The notes under the pieces were generated by a model, which worked only from the letters and a program-made list of their open reading frames with translations, was not told the DNA's origin and made no database searches. From Polaromonas sp. (GTDB taxonomy: Bacteria; Pseudomonadota; Gammaproteobacteria; Burkholderiales; Burkholderiaceae_C), in contig JAHFQQ010000028.1 of assembly GCA_023259235.1 (NCBI GenBank), positions 1 through 17,811 of the forward strand: 17,811 nt of DNA, given 5' to 3'. Both the position numbers and the translations under genes were made by a program. Below are positions 1 to 6,637 of the stretch, piece by piece; position 1 is the first letter of the stretch; the number at the start of each line of letters is the position of its first letter.

Positions 1-7
1 GAAACAA

Positions 8-772
8 ATGTGCCAAAGGCAGGAAGCTGCAATCAATGCATGGCTTTCCATTCCATCGTCCTTTGCCGCTGAAGTCATGGGCCATCAGGGTTTTGATGCC
101 GTCACCGTCGACATGCAGCACGGCATGATCGGCTTTGAGCAGGCGGTGGGCATGTTCCAGGCGCTTTCGGCTACGCCGGCGTTGCCGCTGGCGCGCGTTT
201 CCTGGAATGATCCGGCGCGGGTGATGCAATTGCTCGACGCCGGTGCCTGCGGCATTATCTGCCCCATGATTTCCTCGGTTGAAGAGGCGCGGTCATTCGT
301 GTCGGCGTGCCGTTACCCGCCGGTTGGCACGCGTTCCTTCGGGCCGGCACGTGGGCTGCTATACGGCGGGCCGGATTATTTTGAACACGCCAACGACGAA
401 ACCCTGACCTTCGCCATGATCGAAACGCGCCAGGGGCTCGATGCCCTCGACGCTATCCTGGCCGTCGAAGGGCTGGACGGCATTTTTGTCGGCCCCAACG
501 ATCTTTCGCTGGCGCTGGGCAAGGCACCAAAGTCAGAGCCCGATGACCCGCAAGTGCGCGCGGCCATCGCCCATATTTGCGCGCGAACCCGCGCATACGG
601 GAAAATCCCGGGAATTTTCTGCTCCGATGGAGCCGCCGCGGCCCGGCGCATTACTGAAGGTTTTTTGCTGGTCACGCCGGGCAACGACGTGGCACTGCTG
701 TCGCGGGCCGCCCAGGATGCGGTTGAAGCAGCCAGAGGCACGCCTGCCGGGAAGCGGAGCGCGGGCTACTGA
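8..772 (+). CDS. HpcH/HpaI aldolase family protein (possibly 5'-truncated by window edge)
   Basis: This is a class II, metal-dependent aldolase of the HpcH/HpaI (2,4-dihydroxyhept-2-enedioate aldolase) superfamily. The family cleaves or forms 4-hydroxy-2-oxo acids, releasing pyruvate plus an aldehyde, in the cytoplasm. Visible family residues, counted from the ATG, are the VDMQHG segment with the general-base His38, Arg63 in the ARVSW strand, the metal ligand Glu139 in AMIETR, and Asp165 in VGPNDLS. The 254 residues match the family length (about 250-265). The frame is open back to base 2 with no clear Shine-Dalgarno before ATG 8, and relatives usually have about 10 more residues before the INAWL-like segment. 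The true start may therefore lie outside the window. The natural substrate cannot be read from the sequence. It is followed by a possible terminator and then hemN, so it is probably not in an operon with hemN. Confidence 0.85.
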   Translation: MCQRQEAAINAWLSIPSSFAAEVMGHQGFDAVTVDMQHGMIGFEQAVGMFQALSATPALPLARVSWNDPARVMQLLDAGACGIICPMISSVEEARSFVSACRYPPVGTRSFGPARGLLYGGPDYFEHANDETLTFAMIETRQGLDALDAILAVEGLDGIFVGPNDLSLALGKAPKSEPDDPQVRAAIAHICARTRAYGKIPGIFCSDGAAAARRITEGFLLVTPGNDVALLSRAAQDAVEAARGTPAGKRSAGY

Positions 773-822
773 TCACAACCGCCAGCTTTTCAAAATACCG
801 CTCTCCGCCCCCCTTTTTTTTT
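754..822 (+). terminator. Possible intrinsic terminator overlapping the aldolase stop codon
   Basis: Bases 754-764 (GCGGAGCGCGG) can pair with 798-808 (CCGCTCTCCGC) with one C/T mismatch. A C-run and nine T residues (814-822) follow. The loop is long (about 33 nt) and the stem begins inside the last aldolase codons. The fold is plausible but less convincing than a compact hairpin. Confidence 0.4.
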
Positions 823-882
823 AGCGCCTGCAACCGTAGCCGACTTAGCGCTGCTTGAATGGGCCTGACCGCCGATGGCGAA

Positions 883-888
883 TACAAT
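883..888 (+). promoter_or_regulatory. Possible hemN -10 element (TACAAT)
   Basis: TACAAT matches the -10 consensus at 5 of 6 positions and lies 25 bases before the hemN ATG. No good -35 sits 16-18 bases upstream; TTGAAT at 855-860 is too far. No FNR/ANR box (TTGAT-N4-ATCAA) was seen in this gap, although hemN is often FNR-controlled in other bacteria. Confidence 0.25.
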
Positions 889-913
889 CTCATAACACTT
901 ATCCGGATATCCC

Positions 914-2305
914 ATGCCTCATGCCTTGCCAGATTTTGAACTTTCCGAGGAGCTGATTCGCAAGTTCGACAAATCAGGCCCGCGCTACACGTCTTACCCG
1001 ACAGCGGACCGTTTCCACGGCGCCTTTACCGAGCAGTCGTACCTGGCCCATCTCGGGCAACGCGCGAAGAACACCAGCAATCCGCCGTTGTCGATCTATG
1101 TGCATTTGCCGTTTTGCGAATCACTGTGCTATTTTTGCGCCTGCAACAAGATCATCACCAAGGATCATGACCGGATTACCGAGTACCTGCGCTACCTGGA
1201 CAAGGAAATGGCGCTGGTGGCCGCGCATATCGGCCCTGATCGCAAAGCGGTGCAACTGCATCTGGGCGGCGGCACGCCGACCTTTTTAAGCCATGACGAG
1301 CTGCGCCAACTGATGACGCTGCTGCGAAGCCACTTTGACTTTTTGCCAGATGCCGAGTTGGGCGTTGAAATCGATCCGCGTACTGTCCATGAGGGCACCC
1401 TGTCCCTGCTGGCCGGGCTCGGCTTTAATCGCAATAGCTTTGGCGTGCAGGACTTCGACCCTGCGGTGCAGCAGTCGGTCAATCGCATCCAGCCGCGGGA
1501 GATGGTGGAAAAGGCGGTGCAAGAAAGCCGCCGGACCGGGTTCGAGTCGATCAATGCCGACCTGATCTACGGCTTGCCCAAGCAGACGCTGGAGAGCTTC
1601 GGCCGTACCCTGGACAGCCTCATCCGGATCTCACCCGACCGCATTGCGCTCTACAACTACGCACATCTGCCACAGCGCTTCAAGGCGCAACGCCTGATTG
1701 TCGAGGCCGAGCTGCCTTCGGCCGAGCAGCGCCTGCAGATTTTCCTGATGTCGATGCGCCGGCTGCTCGAGGCTGGCTATGTGTATATCGGACTGGACCA
1801 TTTTGCCAAGCCCGACGATGAACTGAACAAGGCGCGCCTGAACAGCAGCCTGCACCGAAATTTTCAGGGCTACACCACGCGCGCCGAGTGCGACCTGATC
1901 GGTTTTGGCGTTTCTGCCATCGGCAAGGTCGGCAACTCCTACAGCCAGTCGGTGCGAACCGTCAGCGCCTATTACCAGCACCTTGATGCGGGCCGGCTTC
2001 CGATTGAAAAAGGTTTTGAACTCAGCACCGACGATGTGATGCGGCGCCAGATCATCATGACGCTGATGTGCAGCGCGCCGGTTGAATTTCAAACCATCAA
2101 TGGCGTTTATGGCATCGATTTCAAGTCGTATTTTGCGCAGGAGATTTCGCGCCTGAAAGAGTACGAAGACGCCGGCCTGATCACCATCGATCCAGACGCG
2201 ATCCGGATCACGGCAAAAGGCCGGTTTTTCGTGCGTGCCAGCGGCATGGTGTTTGACAAATACCTCAATCAGCCAACCACATCGACCTACTCCAAGCTGA
2301 TTTGA
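914..2305 (+). CDS. hemN: Oxygen-independent coproporphyrinogen III oxidase (radical SAM)
   Basis: The enzyme oxidatively decarboxylates coproporphyrinogen III to protoporphyrinogen IX without oxygen, using S-adenosylmethionine and a [4Fe-4S] cluster. It acts in anaerobic or microaerobic haem synthesis in the cytoplasm. The HemN-type cluster motif CX3CX2CXC is present at Cys68, Cys72, Cys75 and Cys77 (HLPFCESLCYFCACNK). The N-terminal RYTSYPT signature of true HemN lies near residues 24-30, and the SAM-contacting GGGTPTF segment follows. The C-terminal HemN domain is complete and the 463-residue length is normal for the family (about 455-465). The presence of the fourth Cys and the N-terminal signature argues for HemN rather than the HemW paralogue. 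The ribosome site before ATG 914 is weak. It is convergent with the NsrR-like gene, which suits a low-oxygen or nitrosative context. Confidence 0.95.
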   Translation: MPHALPDFELSEELIRKFDKSGPRYTSYPTADRFHGAFTEQSYLAHLGQRAKNTSNPPLSIYVHLPFCESLCYFCACNKIITKDHDRITEYLRYLDKEMALVAAHIGPDRKAVQLHLGGGTPTFLSHDELRQLMTLLRSHFDFLPDAELGVEIDPRTVHEGTLSLLAGLGFNRNSFGVQDFDPAVQQSVNRIQPREMVEKAVQESRRTGFESINADLIYGLPKQTLESFGRTLDSLIRISPDRIALYNYAHLPQRFKAQRLIVEAELPSAEQRLQIFLMSMRRLLEAGYVYIGLDHFAKPDDELNKARLNSSLHRNFQGYTTRAECDLIGFGVSAIGKVGNSYSQSVRTVSAYYQHLDAGRLPIEKGFELSTDDVMRRQIIMTLMCSAPVEFQTINGVYGIDFKSYFAQEISRLKEYEDAGLITIDPDAIRITAKGRFFVRASGMVFDKYLNQPTTSTYSKLI

Positions 2306-2392
2306 AGCCTGCCCGGCACACCAGTGACAGGTGTTCTTCAGCGCTGGTTTTACCAAAGGCCGCGCCGGCTCAGCGTTACCTGAGGGTCGTGA

Positions 2393-2866
2393 CTATTTTT
2401 CGGTCTTCGTTTTCGCATGGAACCGGATCGGCTCGGCTGCCTTGCGATTGCCAATCCGAATTTCACTCTTTTTCATGATATCTGCCAGCGTCACGCCATC
2501 AAGCACGCCGAGGTACGCGTCCGTGGCGGAGTGCAATACCTCCTTGAGCACGCAGACAGAACTGTAGAGGCACTCATTCCTGACCTGATCAAAGCACTCG
2601 GCCATGAAAAAATCCGGCTCGGTACTGCGCACGAGTGCGCCGATGTTGATCTGCGCAGGTTCCTCGCCCAGCCTGACGCCACCGTTGCGGCCACGCACGG
2701 TTTCAATCACACCCAGGAGGCCGAGCTGATGCACCACCTTGGTCAAATGGTTTTTTGCAATGCCATGCACATCCGCAATTTCCTGGATGGTGACCAACCG
2801 CTCCCGATTCACGGCGAGGTGCATCAAGGCGCGTAGTGCGAAATCAGTGTAGGTAGTCAGTCTCAT
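2393..2866 (-). CDS. nsrR: Rrf2-family transcriptional repressor, NsrR type
   Basis: This is a cytoplasmic Fe-S DNA-binding regulator that in known species senses nitric oxide and derepresses NO-detoxification genes. The 157-residue protein has the Rrf2 N-terminus (MRLTTYTDFALRAL), a winged helix-turn-helix around residues 22-62 (TIQEIADVHGIAKNHLTKVV, then GRNGG in the wing), and a C-X7-C-X5-C cluster motif at Cys91, Cys99 and Cys105. Asp8, the fourth ligand in the structurally studied Streptomyces NsrR, is also conserved. IscR and RirA have different Cys spacing, so NsrR is favoured. The start at 2866 was chosen because family homology begins there; the frame is open upstream to 2980, but that extension does not look like Rrf2. 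The C-terminus is basic (AKTKTEK). The gene probably has its own promoter about 120 bases upstream, overlapped by an NsrR-like palindrome, which suggests autoregulation. Confidence 0.9.
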   Translation of the reverse strand: MRLTTYTDFALRALMHLAVNRERLVTIQEIADVHGIAKNHLTKVVHQLGLLGVIETVRGRNGGVRLGEEPAQINIGALVRSTEPDFFMAECFDQVRNECLYSSVCVLKEVLHSATDAYLGVLDGVTLADIMKKSEIRIGNRKAAEPIRFHAKTKTEK

Positions 2867-2983
2867 CGGGTGGTGAAAGGCGGTTGCATGAAAAACTGAC
2901 GGGTCGCCGCAGGCCGGTTTAATCCAATAAGTTGGCCACGGCGTCATCAATGCACGCTTTCGGAGGTGGCAGAAAATCATTTT

Positions 2984-3006
2984 AAGATGGATATAATATA
3001 CATGTT
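2984..3006. promoter_or_regulatory. NsrR-like operator (23-bp palindrome)
   Basis: The sequence AAGATGGATATAATATACATGTT fits the known NsrR site (AAGATGYATTTNAAATRCATCTT) at 18 of 22 defined positions, by hand alignment. Both AAGATG/CAT half-sites are clear, apart from a G in place of C in the right arm. It covers the putative nsrR -10 and is adjacent to the gene for an NsrR-type protein, which supports autorepression. A perfect TATAAT on the plus strand (2992-2997) falls within it but has no usable -35. Confidence 0.6.
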
Positions 3007-3020
3007 TGCATTGATGTCTA
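2993..3020 (-). promoter_or_regulatory. Putative sigma-70 promoter of nsrR
   Basis: Read on the minus strand, TAGACA (3020-3015, 5 of 6 to TTGACA) is followed after 16 bases by TATTAT (2998-2993, 5 of 6 to TATAAT). Transcription would begin near 2986 and give a leader of about 120 bases before the nsrR start at 2866. The operator overlaps the -10, as expected for a repressor-blocked promoter. Confidence 0.5.
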
Positions 3021-3222
3021 TGAAATCCAGCGGTGGCAAGGCTTTATCCGTCAAACTTTCTTCAACGCGAGCACGGCAGACTTGCGATGCCCGCCATGCT
3101 GGAACCGGATTCCTGAACCAGTTTGTGGTGCGCCTGGCCGCGGCAATCGCAACCTCTATTCCCCGATAGTTAAGAACAGATGACTCCGTGACGCGCGATG
3201 CAATAATTTTCCAGGCTCCGCT

Positions 3223-3600
3223 GTGAACTACCTCGCAATCAAATATATCCATATCACCAGCGTTGTGCTGAGCGGCAGTTTTTTTCTGCTGCGTGGGCTC
3301 TGGATGCTGCGCGAATCAGACCTGTTGCGGCGGCGATGGGTCAAGGTTTTGCCGCACATCATCGATACGCTGCTGCTCGGCAGCGCATTGATCATGGTGT
3401 TCTGGAGCCGCCAGTACCCCTTTGTTCAGCCCTGGCTGACCGCCAAGGTCTTGGCGCTGCTGGTGTATATCGTGCTTGGCAGCGTGGCCCTCAAACGCGG
3501 CAGAACCCGGGCGGTGCGGCGTTGGGCTTTTGCGGCTGCCTTGGCGACCTTTGCCTACATCGTGGCGGTTGCGCTCACGCGGCATGCCATGCCTTTCTAG
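3223..3600 (+). CDS. SirB2 family inner-membrane protein
   Basis: A 125-residue very hydrophobic protein with about four predicted membrane segments (roughly residues 7-27, 42-62, 70-88 and 100-120). The segments RGLWML, RRRWVKVLPHIIDTLLL and PWLTAKVLALLVYIVLGSVAL are characteristic of the SirB2 family. The family is named after a Salmonella locus linked to invasion-gene expression; its molecular function is unknown, and nothing here suggests virulence. The start is GTG with a weak AGG seven bases upstream; the family alignment begins at this residue (MNYLAIKYIHITSV). It is convergent with the antiporter gene, only 13 bases away. It could lie downstream of the NsrR-like operator region, but a promoter link is not demonstrated. 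Confidence 0.85.
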   Translation: MNYLAIKYIHITSVVLSGSFFLLRGLWMLRESDLLRRRWVKVLPHIIDTLLLGSALIMVFWSRQYPFVQPWLTAKVLALLVYIVLGSVALKRGRTRAVRRWAFAAALATFAYIVAVALTRHAMPF

Positions 3601-3613
3601 TGCGGTGTTGCAC

Positions 3614-4930
3614 TCAAGGTAGCGATACCTGCTTGCCGCGCCGCCAGAAACGACCCATGAGCGGCTTGACACTGATGCCGTGCAGAATAATCGAAAGCGT
3701 CACCACAATCAGCGTCAGTTGTATCAATTGCAGGGAAAGCGCTTCGGGTAGCCCGTGTTGTATGGCATACATCAGGTAGTAAAGCGAGCCGATCCCGCGC
3801 ACGCCAAACCAGCCGGTCATGCCGCGCATGCGCCAGACAGTGCGCGTGCCCAGCAGTCCAGCCAGCACGCTGACCGGGCGTGCAACCACAAACAGAAACA
3901 GCGCCAGCCCGACTGCTTCCCAACTCCATGAATTGAGAAACAGCGTGCCACCGACCAGCAAAATCAGCATCAGCTCTGAAAGCCTCTCCAGATGTTCCTT
4001 GAAGATCAGCGATCCCTCACTGACCGTTGGCAATGTCCCGCAATCGAGTCCCGCGTTTGAACTCGCCGGCGTGGTATCTACAGGCGTGCGCTGCTCAACA
4101 CCATCGCGGGCAGTTTTGGCCAGTTTCAGTTCGGTCTGGCGTAGCGCCACGGCGGCGAAAAATACCGCCAGAAAACCCCAGGTGTGAAGCATGACCGCCA
4201 GCCCATAGACCACACCAATCAGTCCCAGGCCAAGGAAATCGTCCAGCAACTCATGGTTGTGTGGCGCCCGCCGAAGCGTCCAGCCCAGACGCGCCAGCGC
4301 AATACCGGCCGTGATGCCAATGGCGATGCCGCCCACGGTGGCCCATAGCACATCCACAACGAGCCATCGCATGCCGAAATCGCCAATTTCGTGCAGGCCC
4401 AGCAAGCCCAGGCCCAGCATCACGAAAGGAAAAGCACTGCCGTCGTTCATGCCCGCCTCACAGGTCAGGGTAAAGCGTAACTGGTCGCGGTCCCCTGGGT
4501 GGCGAATCTGCACATCGGTGGCCAGTACTGGATCGGTGGGCGCCAAAATTGCGCCCAGCAGCACCGCGGCGCCCAGGGGCAGCTCCAGCACATACCAGGC
4601 AAAGCCTGCCACCATCGCCACAGTGGCGGCCATGGAAACGGTGGCCAGCAAAATTGGCGCGCGCCAGCGGGTAAAACTGAACGGGACCGGCATTTTGACG
4701 CCGGCGGCAAACAGTGAAATCAATACTGCCACTTCGGTCAGCGCCTCCAGCAGCCTGGATTCCTTGAGCGGGTTGAAATGAAACAGATTGAGCCCGCTTG
4801 GTCCCACCAGCATCCCCACCGCCAGATAAATGATGGCAGCCGTGATCGGCGAGCGCTTGAGGACGGTGAACGTCAGGCCCATCACGAGCAGCAGTCCACC
4901 CACCATCAAGAACCATTGGGCATTAGTCAT
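3614..4930 (-). CDS. Cation:proton antiporter, NhaP/CPA1 type
   Basis: This is a 438-residue inner-membrane protein expected to exchange Na+ or K+ for H+, in pH or salt homeostasis. It has about 11-12 hydrophobic segments. CPA1 signatures are present: APTDPVLATDV with Asp133 in the unwound-helix region, and CEAGMNDGSAFPFVML with the Asn162-Asp163 pair typical of electroneutral antiporters. It ends with a short basic tail and has no C-terminal TrkA or nucleotide-binding domain. A hydrophilic stretch at about residues 269-310 (TARDGVEQRTPVDTTPASS and onward) separates two membrane segments and looks longer than in minimal NhaP proteins. Ion specificity cannot be told from the sequence. No clear Shine-Dalgarno is seen before ATG 4930. 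It is monocistronic and convergent with the SirB2 gene. Confidence 0.88.
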   Translation of the reverse strand: MTNAQWFLMVGGLLLVMGLTFTVLKRSPITAAIIYLAVGMLVGPSGLNLFHFNPLKESRLLEALTEVAVLISLFAAGVKMPVPFSFTRWRAPILLATVSMAATVAMVAGFAWYVLELPLGAAVLLGAILAPTDPVLATDVQIRHPGDRDQLRFTLTCEAGMNDGSAFPFVMLGLGLLGLHEIGDFGMRWLVVDVLWATVGGIAIGITAGIALARLGWTLRRAPHNHELLDDFLGLGLIGVVYGLAVMLHTWGFLAVFFAAVALRQTELKLAKTARDGVEQRTPVDTTPASSNAGLDCGTLPTVSEGSLIFKEHLERLSELMLILLVGGTLFLNSWSWEAVGLALFLFVVARPVSVLAGLLGTRTVWRMRGMTGWFGVRGIGSLYYLMYAIQHGLPEALSLQLIQLTLIVVTLSIILHGISVKPLMGRFWRRGKQVSLP

Positions 4931-5101
4931 CGGCAGGTCTCAGGTACATCGGTCAAAGTCAATTCCGGGCGATTCGATGGTTGTCATAGGGGAATGCGGC
5001 CATTGTCGGCGCATTGCGGGCGGCCGCGAGACATCGACGGGCCGCTGGCACGCTTGGCTGCATTTGTCAAATCGACGCCCGAGTCCGGAAATAAATATTT
5101 T

Positions 5102-5152
5102 AGTAAAAAGTGGCTGTAGCCAATATTCAACAAGTGTAATCAGCTATCAAAC
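5102..5152 (-). repeat. Degenerate Comamonadaceae-type intergenic repeat, copy 1
   Basis: On the minus strand the stretch reads TTTGATAGCTGATTACACTTG, a GAATATTGGCTACAGCC middle, then an A/T-rich end (TTTTTACT). This resembles an abundant intergenic element of Comamonadaceae of the form GATAGCTGCTTGCGCTTAT...GGC...TTTTT. The assignment comes from remembered family patterns, not an alignment. A related copy is at 10728-10784. Confidence 0.45.
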
Positions 5153-5313
5153 ACATAGCGCCTGGCGAACGATGCGGTACGGCTGGTACGGGCGCGAGCT
5201 GCCAGCAGGTGGCGGTAGACCCTTCGGGCGTGCTGCAAATATCCGAATCAGGACGGTACGTACGCGGTAAAGCGGCCTTGGCCTACATCGGGCTGCCTTG
5301 GGCGCCGGAATAA
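5140..5313 (+). pseudogene. Possible gene relic (start-less open frame)
   Basis: The frame that opens after the TAA at 5137-5139 runs 57 codons to the TAA at 5311. From about 5172 onward it has the high third-position GC seen in real genes of this window. Its C-terminal part (VAVDPSGVLQISESGRYVRG, then KAALAYIGLPWAPE) reads like genuine protein, but there is no ATG and no family I recognise. It could be the tail of a decayed gene or chance. Confidence 0.2.
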
Positions 5314-5343
5314 TGAAGTTTCGTCCATTACAACGGAAGCGCC

Positions 5344-5745
5344 ATGAAAAAGCATGTTTTGTTATCAGCCCTCGCCGCCACCACGTTGGCATTCAGTGGC
5401 CTTGCCTTCGCGCAGGGCCACAATGATTATCAGAATCGCAATGATCAGCAGCAGCGCGCAGGTCAACGTGGTGATCAGGGCCCGCGTGGCCATCAGAACG
5501 CAAGAAGGACTGGTCCACCCGAACAATCGCACGCTGGCGGGCGTGGCGCGGGTCCTGATCACAATTTTTACAAGGGTAGCCGTTTGCCGAGCAACTATCG
5601 CAGCAGATCCTACGTAGTCAATGACTGGCGCGGCCACCATCTGAGTGCGCCTCCCCGGGGCTACCACTGGGTGCAAACCGGCGGCGATTATGTGCTGGTC
5701 GGCACGACGAGCGGCATTATTTTTCAAATCAATTTAGGCCAATAA
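5344..5745 (+). CDS. RcnB-like small exported protein
   Basis: A 133-residue protein with a clear Sec signal peptide (MKKHVLLSALAATTLAFSGLAFA, cleavage likely after residue 23). A Gln/Asn/Arg/Gly-rich low-complexity segment follows (about 24-72), then a C-terminal RcnB-like domain. That domain has the family hallmarks LPSNYRSRSYVVNDWRGHHL, APPRGYHWVQTGGDYVLV and a final hydrophobic strand. E. coli RcnB is a periplasmic protein linked to nickel/cobalt export control. Most family members, including this one, are not tied to a metal exporter, so a metal role is only a possibility. A good Shine-Dalgarno (GGAAG) lies just before ATG 5344. No rcnA-type exporter is nearby and the gene appears monocistronic, followed by a GC-rich hairpin. 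Confidence 0.82.
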   Translation: MKKHVLLSALAATTLAFSGLAFAQGHNDYQNRNDQQQRAGQRGDQGPRGHQNARRTGPPEQSHAGGRGAGPDHNFYKGSRLPSNYRSRSYVVNDWRGHHLSAPPRGYHWVQTGGDYVLVGTTSGIIFQINLGQ

Positions 5746-5761
5746 AATGGTCTGATTCGCC

Positions 5762-5784
5762 AAGCCGCCTTCGGGCGGTGGCTT
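5762..5784 (+). terminator. GC-rich hairpin after the RcnB-like gene
   Basis: AAGCCGCC, a TTCG loop, then GGCGGTGGCTT form a stem with one bulged T, sixteen bases after the stop codon. The UUCG-type tetraloop makes it stable. There is no T-run on either side, so it is a weak candidate intrinsic terminator or a transcript-end stabiliser. Confidence 0.45.
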
Positions 5785-5851
5785 CGCCGGGTGCGATGCT
5801 GACGGCGACCAAAAGCGGCAGCATCACGCCAGAACGGTCAGGCCCGCTGGC

Positions 5852-6520
5852 TCAGCCCAGGAACTTCATGTCGCGCAGCCAGGCGGCCAGACGTTCTGCA
5901 AAGATGCCATAGCCTTGTGCATTGGGATGAATCTGGTCAGACCGCAGTTCCGGGCGCGACAGCACATAAGCCCAGCCGCCAGCAAACAGCGCCACGCCGG
6001 TTTCTCCTGCAACGTCGGCATACACCTCGTGGTCTTTCAGTGAGCCGGTGGCCGCTGCCAGCAGAGCGGGCCTGGGCTGCGCAATCAGCACTACCTGTGC
6101 ACTGCCGGCGGCGGTTTGTACGATCGCCTTGAGCGCTGCGTGTGTGCGTTCTGGTGGCAGGCTGCGCAAAAAGTCGTTGCCGCCAATTGATACCAGCACC
6201 AGGCCCGGCGTATTGTTGCGAAGCAGATCAGGCAAGCGCGCCAGGGCGCCCTCGGCAGTGTCACCGTTGATCCCGGCGTTTTGCGTGACATGGCCTGTCA
6301 GTTGTTCCAGTCGCTCTGGATAACCTGCGCCCGCCGCCGCGCCATAACCAAACGTCAGTGAATCGCCCAGACACAGCAGCGTGGCTTCGCTGGCCAGGGG
6401 TGTGCCGCGGGGCCTGGCTGTTTTGGAGCAGCCGCTGGCCAAAAGCAGCGTGCCGGCGAGGCCGCCGAGCAACAGGTGACGGCGGGCAGAATCGGGCTGC
6501 GCGTACATGGATTCGGTCAT
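5852..6520 (-). CDS. SGNH/GDSL-type esterase (arylesterase/TesA-like), putative lipoprotein
   Basis: A 222-residue SGNH-fold hydrolase expected to cleave ester or thioester bonds outside the cytoplasm. All blocks are visible: block I LCLGDSLTFGYG with nucleophile Ser54, block II NAGINGDT (Gly83/Gly86 region), block III GGND with Asn115, and block V SDQIHPN with Asp195 and His198. The closest characterised relatives are TesA/arylesterase proteins. The N-terminus has two adjacent arginines (SARRHLLLGG, residues 11-20) followed by a hydrophobic stretch and a lipobox-like LLASGC, with Cys31 as the likely lipidated residue. A Tat-like lipoprotein signal is possible. The start is 6520 (MTESMYAQ) or 6508 (MYAQ); neither has a close Shine-Dalgarno. 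The minus-strand frame remains open through the neighbouring gene to 7612, but that extension is antisense shadow. It is divergent from the DHH gene. Confidence 0.87.
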   Translation of the reverse strand: MTESMYAQPDSARRHLLLGGLAGTLLLASGCSKTARPRGTPLASEATLLCLGDSLTFGYGAAAGAGYPERLEQLTGHVTQNAGINGDTAEGALARLPDLLRNNTPGLVLVSIGGNDFLRSLPPERTHAALKAIVQTAAGSAQVVLIAQPRPALLAAATGSLKDHEVYADVAGETGVALFAGGWAYVLSRPELRSDQIHPNAQGYGIFAERLAAWLRDMKFLG

Positions 6521-6637
6521 TACTGATAACAGGGGCAGCTTCCTGGAAGGCACTGGTTGGACTCCGAAATTGATTTGACACGCCAAGCCAGATTGATTAT
6601 CCGCCTGCAACGCTTTGCGGCGACAATCCAGAAATCC

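Larger units (their letters stand above)
2867..3222. other. Non-coding region between nsrR and the SirB2 gene
   Basis: This 356-base gap holds the NsrR-like operator (2984-3006) and the probable nsrR promoter. The short open frames on both strands (for example + 2966-3169 and - 2977-3252) resemble no family I know and overlap the regulatory sequences, so I do not call them genes. An AATAAT at 3202-3207 could be a -10 for the SirB2 gene, but it lies only 15 bases before its start codon and the -35 is poor. Confidence 0.5.
4931..5343. other. Gene-poor region with a degenerate repeat and a possible gene relic
   Basis: This 413-base gap separates the divergent antiporter and RcnB-like genes. It contains an A/T-flanked repeat copy near 5102-5152 and a start-less, coding-like frame at 5140-5313. 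On the minus strand TTGACT is present about 30 bases before the antiporter start, but no matching -10 is seen. The remaining bases show no recognisable gene or RNA. Confidence 0.5.

Noticed and set aside
2306..2392. Small hairpin ACACC-AGTGACA-GGTGT after hemN as terminator
   Set aside because: Only a 5-bp stem with no adjacent T-run; too weak to call.
2966..3252. Short open frames on both strands in the nsrR-SirB2 gap
   Set aside because: They overlap the operator and promoter, have no convincing ribosome sites and resemble no known protein.
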